Notes: a model not told the origin generated them from the letters alone. DNA of 64,000 nucleotides from Flavobacterium dankookense (GCF_004362665.1 NZ_SNXR01000013.1:310001-374000); one strand, 5' to 3'. Shown: positions 18,962 through 28,385, counted from the first letter of the stretch. Made by a program: numbers and translations.

Positions 18962-19630
18962 TTATTTTTTAGCTCTTTTGGCAGATTTTGTAAATTCATC
19001 CAAAACACTTTTTCGTCCAATTGTTTTGGTAATAATATCTTTTTCTAAATCCCAACCTCGAGCTGGCGAATATTCTCTACCATACCAAATGATTTGAAGG
19101 TGTAAATCATTCCAAAGTTCTTTTGGAAAAATAGCTTTAGCATCTTTTTCAGTTTGCACCACGTTTTTTCCATTTGTCAAATTCCAGCGATACATCAACC
19201 GATGGATATGTGTATCCACAGGAAATGCTGGAACACCAAAAGCTTGGCTCATCACAACACTTGCCGTTTTATGACCAACTGCTGGCAAACGTTCCAGAGC
19301 TTCAAAACTCTGCGGAACTTCACCATTATGTTCTTCAATCAATATTTTAGATAAACCATAAATACCTTTCGATTTCATTGGCGATAAGCCACAAGGACGA
19401 ATTATTTCCTTAATTTCTTCTACCGAAAGCTTAACCATATCGTATGGATTGTCCGCTTTTGCAAACAAAATAGGAGTGATTTGATTAACGCGAACATCAG
19501 TACATTGAGCCGAAAGTAAAACTGCAATCAACAGCGTGTAAGCATCTTTATGATCTAACGGAATTGGAATTTCGGGATATAATTCTTTTAACGTATTTAT
19601 AACAAATGTTGCGCGTTCTTTTTTCGTCAT
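18962..19630 (-). CDS. nth: Endonuclease III lacking the Fe-S cluster cysteines
   Basis: 222 aa, normal length for the family. DNA glycosylase/AP lyase of base excision repair for oxidised pyrimidines. Helix-hairpin-helix LPAVGHKTASVV carries the catalytic Lys121, and PVDTHIHR carries the catalytic Asp139. The C-terminal region where E. coli Nth has the four cysteines of the 4Fe-4S cluster reads YSPARGWDLEKD and contains no Cys; the only cysteines are Cys43 and Cys80. The catalytic core is intact, so this looks like a cluster-free enzyme and not a pseudogene. Confidence 0.92.
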   Translation of the reverse strand: MTKKERATFVINTLKELYPEIPIPLDHKDAYTLLIAVLLSAQCTDVRVNQITPILFAKADNPYDMVKLSVEEIKEIIRPCGLSPMKSKGIYGLSKILIEEHNGEVPQSFEALERLPAVGHKTASVVMSQAFGVPAFPVDTHIHRLMYRWNLTNGKNVVQTEKDAKAIFPKELWNDLHLQIIWYGREYSPARGWDLEKDIITKTIGRKSVLDEFTKSAKRAKK

Positions 19631-19881
19631 TTTATGTACTTTTATAGTTGTAAATTTATAATTATTATGTGCCTAATCCAACTTTCCGTTACAAGTTTTA
19701 TTTCAAAAAGCAGTTTTTCCAAAGCATAAAAAGAGCTTCCTTTGGTCGCTTTTTTATACTAACAAAAAATAGCTTTTTTCAATAAAAGCTTTTCACTGCA
19801 ATTTGGGGCAATTAAAGTCAATTATAAAAAATCAAATATCTGTTATTCAATATCTAAAATCTAATATTTAATATTTAAAAA

Positions 19882-20337
19882 ATGACAACACTAAAAATAG
19901 GAGACAAAGCACCAAGTTTTTCTGCAAAAGACCAAGATGGAAATCTTCATAATCTTGCTGATTACAATGGAAAAAAATTAGTAGTTTTCTTTTATCCAAA
20001 AGCAAATACGCCAGGTTGCACTGCTGAGGCATGCGATTTACGCGATAATTTTGAACGTTTTAAAGCCAATAATTATGCTCTCCTTGGCGTTAGTGCAGAC
20101 AACGCAAAAGCACAAACTAATTTCAAAAACAAGTATGATTTTCCTTTTCCGCTATTGGCAGATGAAGACAAATCTGTTATTGAAGCCTTTGGAGTTTGGG
20201 GACCAAAAAAGTTTATGGGAAAAGAGTACGATGGAATTCACAGAACAACTTTTATCATCAACGAAAATGGTACTATTGATGACATAATTACTGATGTAAA
20301 AACCAAAGCACACGCTTCTCAGATACTAAAAGAGTAG
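19882..20337 (+). CDS. bcp: Thioredoxin-dependent peroxiredoxin (Bcp/PrxQ)
   Basis: 151 aa, typical length. Reduces hydroperoxides with electrons from thioredoxin in the cytoplasm. Motif FFYPKANTPGCTAEACDLRD contains the peroxidatic Cys46 and the resolving Cys51, the two-Cys Bcp arrangement. GVSADNAKAQTNFKNKYDFPFPLLAD is also typical. It is transcribed rightward, converging with the M28 peptidase gene, whose stop lies 2 bp after this one's; no obvious terminator separates them. Confidence 0.93.
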   Translation: MTTLKIGDKAPSFSAKDQDGNLHNLADYNGKKLVVFFYPKANTPGCTAEACDLRDNFERFKANNYALLGVSADNAKAQTNFKNKYDFPFPLLADEDKSVIEAFGVWGPKKFMGKEYDGIHRTTFIINENGTIDDIITDVKTKAHASQILKE

Positions 20338-20338
20338 T

Positions 20339-21364
20339 TTATTCGTCTTTTTTATCTACAACCAGTCGATTTTCTCTATTGGCAATTTCCCATGCTATTG
20401 CAAAAGCATATTTTGTTCTTTTAGTCAGAGCATCAAATTCTATTTTTTCGACATCATCTGTTGGTTTGTGATAGTCTTCATGAACACCGCTAAAGAGGAA
20501 AACAGAAGGAATTCCGTTTTTGGCAAAATTGTAATGGTCAGAGCGATAATAAAAGCGATTTGGGTCTTTTTTGTCATTAAATTTATAATCCAATACTAAG
20601 TTTGTATGTTTTTTATTGGCGTTTTCACAAACGTTGTACAAGTCTGTAGATAGATAGTCAGAACCAATCACATAAACATAGTTATTTGTATCCTTGTGTA
20701 AATCATCTCTTCGACCAATCATGTCAATATTTACATCAGAAACGGTATTAGCTAACGGAAATAATGGGTTTTCAGAGTAATATTTTGAGCCAAGCAAACC
20801 TCTTTCTTCTCCAGTTACATGAAGTATTAAAATAGAACGTCTTGGTCCATTTCCTTCATTTTTTGCTTTTTGAAATGCTTTTGCGATTTCAATTAATGCT
20901 ACAGTTCCAGAACCATCATCGTCGGCGCCATTGTGAATTTCTCCTTTTTCAATCCCAACATGGTCATAGTGAGCCGAAACAACTACAATTTCATCTTTTT
21001 TATCAGAACCTTCGATAAATGACCAAATGTTTTCAGAGTCTTGCAAGTTCATATTTCTTCTGGCATTCAAAAACGATGCAGGAACAGTTTGATAATAACT
21101 CGTTGCTCCTTTTGGAAAAACTATTCCAGCATTTTTATACTGCTCGATAATATAATTTCCGGCTTTTTTTTGACCGTTACTTCCCGTTTCTCTTCCTTCC
21201 ATTTCGTCAGAAGCGATAATAGTAAGATTGGTTTTTAGACTTTCGGTTTTAATTTGATTGATATAGTTTGACGTTAGATTTTCATAATCAATCGTTTTTT
21301 TTGCCGAGGAACAACTAACAAAAAACGAAACGCTAACAATAAGTACAACAATTTTTTTTATCAT
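20339..21364 (-). CDS. M28 family zinc peptidase lipoprotein
   Basis: 341 aa. Lipobox ends FVSC (Cys18). M28 aminopeptidase-type metal ligands: SAHYDHVG, NGADDDGSGTVALIEIA, GEERGLLGS, VNIDMIGRRD and the late YRSDHYNFAKNGIPS. It carries two zinc ions and probably removes N-terminal residues from peptides in the periplasm or at the cell surface. The start lies 3 bp after the DUF3667 gene in the same orientation, so the two are likely co-transcribed, though no functional link is evident. Confidence 0.88.
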   Translation of the reverse strand: MIKKIVVLIVSVSFFVSCSSAKKTIDYENLTSNYINQIKTESLKTNLTIIASDEMEGRETGSNGQKKAGNYIIEQYKNAGIVFPKGATSYYQTVPASFLNARRNMNLQDSENIWSFIEGSDKKDEIVVVSAHYDHVGIEKGEIHNGADDDGSGTVALIEIAKAFQKAKNEGNGPRRSILILHVTGEERGLLGSKYYSENPLFPLANTVSDVNIDMIGRRDDLHKDTNNYVYVIGSDYLSTDLYNVCENANKKHTNLVLDYKFNDKKDPNRFYYRSDHYNFAKNGIPSVFLFSGVHEDYHKPTDDVEKIEFDALTKRTKYAFAIAWEIANRENRLVVDKKDE

Positions 21365-21367
21365 GAT

Positions 21368-22468
21368 TTAATGAATATTAATGAATGAATACAAGGCAAT
21401 TCCAATGAGAATCAAGGTTAAAATAAAGATATTTATAAAAAACATAATAATTCCTTTGATGATGGTTTTAATCCTTGATTGACCATAAAAACGATGATGC
21501 GCAGGAAAAAAGTAATAGAGCATATAGCATACGATTACAAAATTTATCATACCAACTGTTGAATCAATAAATGGATTGTCGCCAAATAGTCTAATAAAAG
21601 CTTCGATTAACTCCATTATTAGTGTTGCTAAAAGCAAAAATGAAAAGTAATGTAAGGTAAAAATACCATGATCAAAATAGTACCATCTTTTTTTGTTTTG
21701 AAATAGCCATAAAATGAAGGCAAATAACGGCATGTAAATAAAAAGTGCTTTAGGAATATTTCTCAAAAAAGACTCTACAAATCGTTCTTTAACTTCTTTT
21801 TTGGTTCTACCTTCTTTTACTTGATATACTTTTTTCATGAACCAATAAACAAAAGAGTATTCTTTATCCTCAGGTTTTCCAAATTTTTGAATGGAGTCCA
21901 ACTCTTTTAAGTTTTTATAACCAAAATTCATATAACTTTCTGAGTCGTCTTTTGTTTGGTTTTTAGTGGCTTCAATAAGAATTTTTTTCAATGAATCAGA
22001 TTGTTTTTGATCAAAAACGCCCTGTTTCTCTAAGTTTTTAATCCAAATCAGATTATTTATACTGTCTTTTTTTGCAATTAATGAGTCTTTAATTAATTCG
22101 GTAACAGGTTTGCCATTAACGATTGTAACAGTCTCTTTCTCTTCTTCTATTCCACCTGGAAGTAGAGAAACAATAAAAAACGTTACAAAACTGATGAAAA
22201 TATACAATCGAATTGGAGCCAAATACGACATTCTTTTTCCTGATAAATATTCTTTTGTAAGCGATGCTGGTTTGAAAATCAGATTGCGAATGGTTTTCCA
22301 AAATGAATTTTCATAATGCGTTAAATCTTCAAAGAAATGGACAAATAACTGGTAGAAAGTCTTTCGTGTGTCGATATTTTCTTGACCACAGTTAGGACAA
22401 AATCGTTGGTCAACTACATGGTTACAATTCAGACATGTTTTGTCAGTTCGGAGCTTATTATGCGACAT
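21368..22468 (-). CDS. DUF3667 zinc-ribbon membrane protein
   Basis: 366 aa. An N-terminal zinc ribbon (CLNCNHVVDQRFCPNCGQEN) is followed by FFEDLTHYENSFWKTIRNLIFKPASLTKEYLSGKR, the conserved DUF3667 block, and then membrane segments near 88-106, 240-256, 265-290, 305-325 and 335-360. A polar, Lys/Glu-rich loop of about 110 residues lies between the first and second segments. The molecular function is not known for the family. The two Cys pairs suggest metal binding on the cytoplasmic side. Confidence 0.8.
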   Translation of the reverse strand: MSHNKLRTDKTCLNCNHVVDQRFCPNCGQENIDTRKTFYQLFVHFFEDLTHYENSFWKTIRNLIFKPASLTKEYLSGKRMSYLAPIRLYIFISFVTFFIVSLLPGGIEEEKETVTIVNGKPVTELIKDSLIAKKDSINNLIWIKNLEKQGVFDQKQSDSLKKILIEATKNQTKDDSESYMNFGYKNLKELDSIQKFGKPEDKEYSFVYWFMKKVYQVKEGRTKKEVKERFVESFLRNIPKALFIYMPLFAFILWLFQNKKRWYYFDHGIFTLHYFSFLLLATLIMELIEAFIRLFGDNPFIDSTVGMINFVIVCYMLYYFFPAHHRFYGQSRIKTIIKGIIMFFINIFILTLILIGIALYSFINIH

Positions 22469-22514
22469 AAATTGAGTAGATAAAAATCATTCGTAAAGCT
22501 ATTAAAATTATTTC

Positions 22515-22522
22515 TATTTTTG
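22515..22522 (+). promoter_or_regulatory. TAnnTTTG -7 box
   Basis: TATTTTTG matches the Bacteroidota -7 consensus 20 bases before the ATG of the DUF1801 gene. It would give a leader of about a dozen bases. No clear -33 TTTG is visible at the usual distance. Confidence 0.45.
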
Positions 22523-22541
22523 GGAAACAAAATAAAACTAG

Positions 22542-22997
22542 ATGCAATCAACAGCAAAAACACCTTTAGAATATGTTGCTTCACTACCAGAAGAACGAAA
22601 AATAGTTATCGAACAACTAAGAACTATCGTTTTAAAAAATTTGCCAAAAGGTTTTGAAGAAACAATGGGATATGGCATGTTGAGCTATGTTGTTCCACAT
22701 TCTATTTATCCAAGTGGTTATAATTGTGATCCAAAAACGCCTTTACCATTTTTATCATTGGCTTCTCAAAAAAACTTCATTGCTTTTTATCATATGGGAA
22801 TATATGCTGATGATAAATTGCTAAATTGGTTTGTTTCAGAATATCCAAAACATTGTAAATCTAAATTAGATATGGGTAAAAGTTGCATTCGATTTAAAAA
22901 AATGAATGACATTCCCTTTGAGTTATTAGGAGAATTGGCTTCTAAAATGTCCGTTCAAGATTGGATTTCACTTTATGAAGAAAAATTAAAGCGCTAA
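22542..22997 (+). CDS. DUF1801 (YdhG-like) domain protein
   Basis: 151 aa, soluble. Shows the DUF1801 pattern: an N-terminal helix (VASLPEERKIVIEQLRTIVLKNLPKGFEETMGYGM), FLSLASQKNFIAFYHMGIY, and KSCIRFKKMNDIPFELLGELA. The family is small, cytoplasmic and of unproven biochemical role; some members act in iron or intracellular small-molecule binding by annotation only. Its stop overlaps the next ATG (TAATG), so it is translationally coupled to the GNAT gene. Confidence 0.8.
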   Translation: MQSTAKTPLEYVASLPEERKIVIEQLRTIVLKNLPKGFEETMGYGMLSYVVPHSIYPSGYNCDPKTPLPFLSLASQKNFIAFYHMGIYADDKLLNWFVSEYPKHCKSKLDMGKSCIRFKKMNDIPFELLGELASKMSVQDWISLYEEKLKR

Positions 22998-23488
22998 TGT
23001 TTGAAATTATAAAAGCTTCTGAAAATCAATTGGATATAATTCAGGATATTGCTCAAAAAACTTGGCCAGTTGCTTATAAAAATGTTATTTCTGAAAATCA
23101 AATTGATTACATGTTGGATTTGATGTATAGTAAGAATGCATTACTTGCACAAACCCAAAAAAATCATCATTTTATCTTAGCAAAAGAAGAAAATTTTGTT
23201 GGTTTTGCTTCTTATGAATTTGATTGTGGTGAAAAAGGGAAAACAAAAATTCACAAACTCTACGTTTTACCTTCTATTCAAGCCAAAGGAATAGGGAATG
23301 AGTTAGTTAAATTTATTGCAGATAAAGCTCAAAATAATAATCAATCAACTCTTTTTTTGAATGTGAATAAAAACAATTCTGCTCAATTTTTTTACAAAAA
23401 GGTTGGATTTTCAATTGCTTATGAGGAAGTGATTGATATTGGAAATGGGTTTTTGATGGATGATTATGTTATGGAAAAATCAATTTGA
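22997..23488 (+). CDS. GNAT family N-acetyltransferase
   Basis: 163 aa. The acetyl-CoA binding motif A is clear: IHKLYVLPSIQAKGIGNELVKFIAD (Q-x-x-G-I-G type), followed by LFLNVNKNNSAQFFYKKVGF of motif B. The start shares a base with the stop of the DUF1801 gene. The acceptor substrate cannot be told from sequence. The gene ends directly against the convergent YceI gene. Confidence 0.88.
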   Translation: MFEIIKASENQLDIIQDIAQKTWPVAYKNVISENQIDYMLDLMYSKNALLAQTQKNHHFILAKEENFVGFASYEFDCGEKGKTKIHKLYVLPSIQAKGIGNELVKFIADKAQNNNQSTLFLNVNKNNSAQFFYKKVGFSIAYEEVIDIGNGFLMDDYVMEKSI

Positions 23489-24028
23489 TTATTTTAAAAT
23501 AAAATCCAAAGTAACGTTCACTTTTTTTGACACTTTTTTACTTACAACACTAGGAATGTCGATATCAAAGTCGTCAGTGTTTACGAAAAAGTTCGAATCA
23601 ATTTCTAATCCTGATTCTGTCTTTTTTATTTTAGCGATTATTGAAATTTCTTTTGATTTTCCATGCATTTCTAATTTTCCCTTGATTGTAAATTCTTTAA
23701 GCGTTACACCAATTTTAGAAATATCAAAATTTTCAATTTTACCTTTAAAAGTTGCTTTAGGATAGGTATCACTTTCAACATAATTTTCATTGAAATGTTC
23801 TTCCATTAAAGCAATTTTAAATCGAAATCCTTTCATTAATGCCAATGCCGCGATTTCGCCATTATCGGTATTTATAACACAGGTTACACTTTCATTTTTA
23901 GCTTTCACTTCTTCAAATGCTGGAACAGAAGCTTCAAAAGTGATTTTTCCTGTTTTGGTAATTAACTTGGATTGTGAAAATCCAGCGATACCAATTAATA
24001 ACGCTAAGTATAAACTAATCTTTTTCAT
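23489..24028 (-). CDS. YceI family periplasmic lipocalin-like protein
   Basis: 179 aa with a signal peptide (about 1-18, GFSQS). YceI fold signs: ITFEASVPAFEEVKAKNESV near the N-terminus, FNENYVESDTYPKATFKGKIENF, and FTIKGKLEMHGKSKEI. YceI proteins are beta-barrel pockets that hold isoprenoid lipids in the periplasm. It follows the cytochrome-like lipoprotein gene by 9 bp. With the divergent OB-fold and barrel genes it makes a cluster that may serve membrane redox or lipid handling. Confidence 0.85.
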   Translation of the reverse strand: MKKISLYLALLIGIAGFSQSKLITKTGKITFEASVPAFEEVKAKNESVTCVINTDNGEIAALALMKGFRFKIALMEEHFNENYVESDTYPKATFKGKIENFDISKIGVTLKEFTIKGKLEMHGKSKEISIIAKIKKTESGLEIDSNFFVNTDDFDIDIPSVVSKKVSKKVNVTLDFILK

Positions 24029-24037
24029 AATTTAATT

Positions 24038-24397
24038 TTATTCGTTAAATCCTTGAGAAGCCCAAGTGTTAATTTGATCAATTATGGGTTGCGGCAGTCT
24101 AGTTCCACCGCTAGGCATCATTCCTGCTTCACCTTGCGGTAAGGAAATTCTATCTAGTAAGTCTTGCGTAAGAATAGCGTTTTTCACATCATCATAAGTT
24201 GTCAATGACATTGGAGCACCATTTATAGGTGTTGCAGCATGACAAACAACACAGTTATTGTCAATTATAGATTTAACAGTATTAGTATAACTGATTTGTT
24301 GAATATCATTTTCAATCAAATCAGAAGTACTGTCGTTTGTGCATGATAACAATACCATTGACACAAAAACCGATTGTAGAAGCGTTTTATTTTTCAT
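24038..24397 (-). CDS. c-type cytochrome-like lipoprotein
   Basis: 119 aa. Lipobox ends LLSC (Cys19) followed by TNDSTSD. One haem c attachment motif CVVCH (about 50-54) and MMPSGG with a possible axial Met. Short for a full cytochrome domain but close to the small haem lipoproteins that accompany YceI genes in Bacteroidota. It is divergent from the OB-fold gene across a 183-bp spacer. An electron-transfer role at the membrane is inferred. Confidence 0.75.
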   Translation of the reverse strand: MKNKTLLQSVFVSMVLLSCTNDSTSDLIENDIQQISYTNTVKSIIDNNCVVCHAATPINGAPMSLTTYDDVKNAILTQDLLDRISLPQGEAGMMPSGGTRLPQPIIDQINTWASQGFNE

Positions 24398-24580
24398 AGA
24401 ATTTAATATAAATGTATAATTATTTTTCTGATTTCCAAATAATTATTTAAAACTATTTTAGGAATGAATAGCTATTCTTTTATATTTACGTTGAATTTTA
24501 ATTTTAAGTTTTAAAAAGTTAAACCAAATCGTAATTTATATCGTAAATAACTAAGAACACATCAATCAAAAACTAATCCT

Positions 24581-24970
24581 ATGAAAAAGAAAGTTATTAT
24601 TTTATTGTTTGTAATTCTAGCCGTTTCAGTTGCATTTTATTTTTATGTGTACAAAGAGCATAGAAGCATAGCAAATGAAACATCAGAATATGTAATTTCA
24701 GTTAAAAGTTTTGAAAAAGAATTTGCTGAAAATGATAGTTTAGCTAACCTTAAATATCTTGATAAGACGGTTGAGATTAAAGGTAAAATAACCACAATTG
24801 AACCCGAGAATAAAGCATTAATTATTGATGAAAAATTGTTTGCCACTTTTAATGGTGTTTTTCCAAATGATATAACAGTTGGGCAGGTTTTGACTGTTAA
24901 AGGACGATTTGTTGGCTATGATGATTTATTAGAGCAATATAAGATTGACCAAATTACAATTATAAATTAA
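24581..24970 (+). CDS. Membrane-anchored OB-fold (tRNA_anti-like) protein
   Basis: 129 aa. One N-terminal membrane segment (about 5-22) anchors an OB-fold domain: LDKTVEIKGKITTIEPENKALIIDEKLFATF and VGQVLTVKGRFVGYDDLLEQYKIDQ. The fold resembles the tRNA_anti-like group, but the periplasmic location argues against RNA binding. It precedes the barrel gene by 10 bp and is divergent from the YceI pair. Exact role unknown. Confidence 0.7.
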   Translation: MKKKVIILLFVILAVSVAFYFYVYKEHRSIANETSEYVISVKSFEKEFAENDSLANLKYLDKTVEIKGKITTIEPENKALIIDEKLFATFNGVFPNDITVGQVLTVKGRFVGYDDLLEQYKIDQITIIN

Positions 24971-24980
24971 CCTAAAAAAT

Positions 24981-25820
24981 ATGAAAAAGTACTTATTGTT
25001 ATTATTGTTTCCTGTTTCAGTATTCGCTCAAGATGATTTATTGAATGAAATTGACACTGTTTCTACTGAAAAAAGTAAAGTAGAATCTGCTTTCAAAGGT
25101 TTGAAAATTGTAAATCTGGAGTCTACTAAATTGGCAGCCAAAGGAGATTTATATTTTATTGTTGCGCATAGATTTGGTTCTATAAAAGATGGTTTTGAAG
25201 GTTTTTATGGTTTAGATAATGCCAATACTCAAATAAAGTTCGTTTATGGATTGACGGATTGGATTACAGTAAGTGGCGCAAGAAGTGAATTAGCATACGA
25301 TTTTTCAGGGAAGTTGTTGATAAAAAATCAAGAAAAAGATGGTTTTCCTGTTGCCATTGTTGGTTTTGGAAGTCTCGCCATCAATAATACGTTGAAAGAA
25401 AGTTTGTATCCAAAGATGACTTTTGAAAATCGACTTATATATGTTTCTCAATTATTGATTTCAAGAAAGTTTTCACAAAATTTATCTTTAGAGGTTGCAC
25501 CAACTTTTTTTCATGAAAATTTTGTTTTAGATGATAATCAGGAGAATAGCCAATTTGCAGTTGGATTGGGAGGAAGATATAAATTTGCTAAGCGTTGGTC
25601 ATTAAATGTTGATTATGCGGCACATTTGAATAGAGTAAATAATTCTCCTTATAAAAATCCTTTGTCAGTTGGAGTTGATATTGAAACCGGAGGACATGTT
25701 TTTCAAATGCATTTTAGCAGTTCACAAGGAATTCACGAGGCTGGTTTTTTAGGGAATACAACGGGTGATTGGACAAAAGGCGATGTTTTTTTTGGATTTA
25801 ATTTATTAAGAGTTTTCTAA
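24981..25820 (+). CDS. DUF5777-like outer-membrane beta-barrel protein
   Basis: 279 aa, signal peptide 1-16 (SVFAQ). The rest alternates short beta strands: DLYFIVAHRFGSIKDGFEGFYGLDNANTQ, VYGLTDWITVSGARSE, and the final DVFFGFNLLRVF with an aromatic C-terminus. This pattern matches DUF5777 barrel proteins in Bacteroidota. It is the last gene of the two-gene operon and ends before a strong terminator. Function is unknown; association with the YceI/cytochrome genes is seen only from context. Confidence 0.75.
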   Translation: MKKYLLLLLFPVSVFAQDDLLNEIDTVSTEKSKVESAFKGLKIVNLESTKLAAKGDLYFIVAHRFGSIKDGFEGFYGLDNANTQIKFVYGLTDWITVSGARSELAYDFSGKLLIKNQEKDGFPVAIVGFGSLAINNTLKESLYPKMTFENRLIYVSQLLISRKFSQNLSLEVAPTFFHENFVLDDNQENSQFAVGLGGRYKFAKRWSLNVDYAAHLNRVNNSPYKNPLSVGVDIETGGHVFQMHFSSSQGIHEAGFLGNTTGDWTKGDVFFGFNLLRVF

Positions 25821-25840
25821 GATAAAAATAAAATAAGCAT

Positions 25841-25872
25841 AAAAAAAAGTCCCAAATTTTTGGGACTTTTTT
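25841..25872. terminator. Bidirectional terminator
   Basis: AAAAGTCCCAAA and TTTGGGACTTTT form a long stem with a few-base T loop, flanked by A-runs on the left and T-runs on the right, so it can end both the rightward barrel gene and the leftward FG-GAP gene. Confidence 0.9.
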
Positions 25873-25889
25873 GTTTATAAAATATTTAA

Positions 25890-28361
25890 TTATTCTTTAA
25901 TGAATTTTTGAGAATAGCTTTTAGTGTCTGAATCTGTAACTACTAAAATATAAGAACCATTAGCTAATTGACTAACATTGATTGGTTGATCAACATTATT
26001 TGTACTGATAACTCTTTTACCATTAATGTCAAATATTTGAGCATTATTTAAAGTTATTGTGTTGTCTTTTAATTGAATGTTAATGGTTTCTTTCACAGGG
26101 TTTGGATAGATAGCAAATACACCATTATTAAAATTTTGATTAGATAAAGTTGCACCTTCAACTACATTTAGTGTTTGATTAATAGCTACATTTTCAAATG
26201 TGTCAACAGTTCCTGATGGCCATTTTACAACTACTTGATCAATTTCTGTAGCCGTTCCAAGTCCAAAATGCGTATTTAAAGTACTTCCGAATTCAAATCC
26301 TTCACCACTTCTAACATCTCTGATTTGTTTGCCCCAAGCACCATAAATCTCAATACGAGCACCAATTCCGTTACTATTACTAGCTATTCCTTTAGTAGTT
26401 ATTTTTAACCAGTTATTTTCATTTGGAATTGCATATCTTACATATGGAAATCTTTGATTATTAAGTACTACAATGTCTAATATATCTAAAAAACCATCAT
26501 TATTTAAATCACCAATTGCACCAACATTAATTTGTGGATAGCTAACTGATTCAAAAACATTATCACCTTTGTTAAACAAGATTTTATTTCCTCCACCCAT
26601 TATATCAACTAAACCATCATTATCAAAATCATAAGCGATATAGTCCCTATTGTCTGAAGGATCTAAATCCAATCCTGATCCTAGAGTAATATTTGCAAAC
26701 GGTTCTTCAACATTATTTGTTTTGTCTAAATCATTTCTGAAAAACATGTGACCTGTGCTTCCGTTTGAGCCAATTACAATATCCATATCACCATCATTAT
26801 CAAAATCAGCTACAGCTGATGACCATGATTGAACTGGAGTAACATCAATTTCTGCAATTGCTGATATATCTGTAAATATTCCATTTCCATCATTTCTATG
26901 AAGTTCGCTTGGTGGACCTGAGCATTTAGAAATGAATAAATCTACATCACCATCATTGTCATAATCTGTCCAAAGTGACGCGTAATTACCTCCACCTTCT
27001 GTTATGCCTAGCATGTAGGCACCAGGTGATATTCCTGATTGAAAATACTGTAAACCTGCATTGCCATCATTTAGATAATATACGTTAGGGTCAATGTCAT
27101 GACAAGAAAATATATCTAAGTTTCCGTCATTATTCAAGTCAACAAAATTTGTTCTCTGACAAAAGATATATTCTCCTGGTGTTACACTTGTATATTCAGT
27201 TCCAGTAGTGTTTGATTTCCATAAAGATAAACCATTTCCAGCCCCAAGTACAAGATCATTAAAACCGTCTTTATTATAGTCACCAGCAACTATACTCCAC
27301 GAAGGCATTTTACTTGTACCAGTTATAGGAAAATTAACTATGCTTAGATTTCCATTAGCACCCTGATAATGTATTTTAAGATTATTACCACTTACACCAA
27401 CAATATCGTCTAAGTTGTCTCCATTCATATCAACAATACAAGTATCATATGAGCTATTAATTGTACTAACTAATTGAGTGTTATAATTAACAGGTCTAAC
27501 TATTGCTTGTTCAGTTATTTGAAAATCAAATCCTTCTGAACTCCATTGGTTATCCCAAACAATATAGTAAGTTACACCGCTTTGAACTTCAAAAGTTTTC
27601 TTTGATAAAAATGAATTAGTATTTCCATTATTACATTGAATAGTACCAGAATTGTCATCACTTGTAACACAAGTAAATACTCCGGGACAGTTTCCAGTGT
27701 AAACACTTAATTTAGTGTCTTTACAAATATTTTGAGGTAAGTCAGAGGTAATTGTTAAATTAGAATTACCATTAGCTGTATAAGAATACCATTTTGCAGC
27801 TGATGCATTTGAACATGAAGTAATAATGTTATTTCCGTTAATTGATGCTACAGTAGTTATTCCAGTTGTTACTGGAGTAGCTGTTAGACATGGATTTGGA
27901 ACAATTGGCGCTTCTGATAAACTGAATGAAAATCCATTTGATGTCCATCTATTGTCCCAAGCAATATAGTATATTGTTCCTTGTGCAACATCAAAACTTG
28001 CCGTTGATGAAAGACCACTTCCATTGTCATCATCACCACTAACACAAATTAGATTTGAGCAGTTACCCGAATATACGTGAAAACGTGTATCTCTTCTAGG
28101 TGTATTAGCAGCTATATCTGAGGTTACAGTAACAGTAAAATTTCCTGTAGGTGTATAAGTATACCATTTTCCAGCAGGATTATCTTCAGAAGGAACTTGA
28201 CCATACTGGTCTTCACAGAGTGGTTGTGGAACTTGAGACCCATCAACGGCGTTTACTAGATGAATTCCAGCTGTAATAGGTAATGCTGTGTCACAAGTTT
28301 GTTGTGCATTAACAAATTGTAGCGATACTAATAAAGAAAAAAGGAGTAAATTTCTTTTCAT
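25890..28361 (-). CDS. Type IX secreted FG-GAP/UnbV repeat protein
   Basis: 823 aa, signal peptide 1-19 (VNAQQ). Two similar N-terminal beta domains (about 20-150 and 155-285) share WYSYTANGN / YYIVWDNQW blocks. Residues about 300-640 hold VCBS/FG-GAP repeats with calcium-binding DxNxDG loops (DYNKDGFNDL, DLNNDGNLDIF, DYDNDGDVDLF, DFDNDGDMDIV). Residues about 640-735 are an ASPIC/UnbV domain ending VVKWPSGTVDTFENV. A type IX sorting tail follows (YPNPVKETINI, ending SQKFIKE). Likely a secreted or surface adhesion or binding protein. The c-type haem lipoprotein upstream is 24 bp away and co-oriented. Confidence 0.88.
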   Translation of the reverse strand: MKRNLLLFSLLVSLQFVNAQQTCDTALPITAGIHLVNAVDGSQVPQPLCEDQYGQVPSEDNPAGKWYTYTPTGNFTVTVTSDIAANTPRRDTRFHVYSGNCSNLICVSGDDDNGSGLSSTASFDVAQGTIYYIAWDNRWTSNGFSFSLSEAPIVPNPCLTATPVTTGITTVASINGNNIITSCSNASAAKWYSYTANGNSNLTITSDLPQNICKDTKLSVYTGNCPGVFTCVTSDDNSGTIQCNNGNTNSFLSKKTFEVQSGVTYYIVWDNQWSSEGFDFQITEQAIVRPVNYNTQLVSTINSSYDTCIVDMNGDNLDDIVGVSGNNLKIHYQGANGNLSIVNFPITGTSKMPSWSIVAGDYNKDGFNDLVLGAGNGLSLWKSNTTGTEYTSVTPGEYIFCQRTNFVDLNNDGNLDIFSCHDIDPNVYYLNDGNAGLQYFQSGISPGAYMLGITEGGGNYASLWTDYDNDGDVDLFISKCSGPPSELHRNDGNGIFTDISAIAEIDVTPVQSWSSAVADFDNDGDMDIVIGSNGSTGHMFFRNDLDKTNNVEEPFANITLGSGLDLDPSDNRDYIAYDFDNDGLVDIMGGGNKILFNKGDNVFESVSYPQINVGAIGDLNNDGFLDILDIVVLNNQRFPYVRYAIPNENNWLKITTKGIASNSNGIGARIEIYGAWGKQIRDVRSGEGFEFGSTLNTHFGLGTATEIDQVVVKWPSGTVDTFENVAINQTLNVVEGATLSNQNFNNGVFAIYPNPVKETINIQLKDNTITLNNAQIFDINGKRVISTNNVDQPINVSQLANGSYILVVTDSDTKSYSQKFIKE

Positions 28362-28385
28362 AATTTATTTTTTAATTTTAATTTT

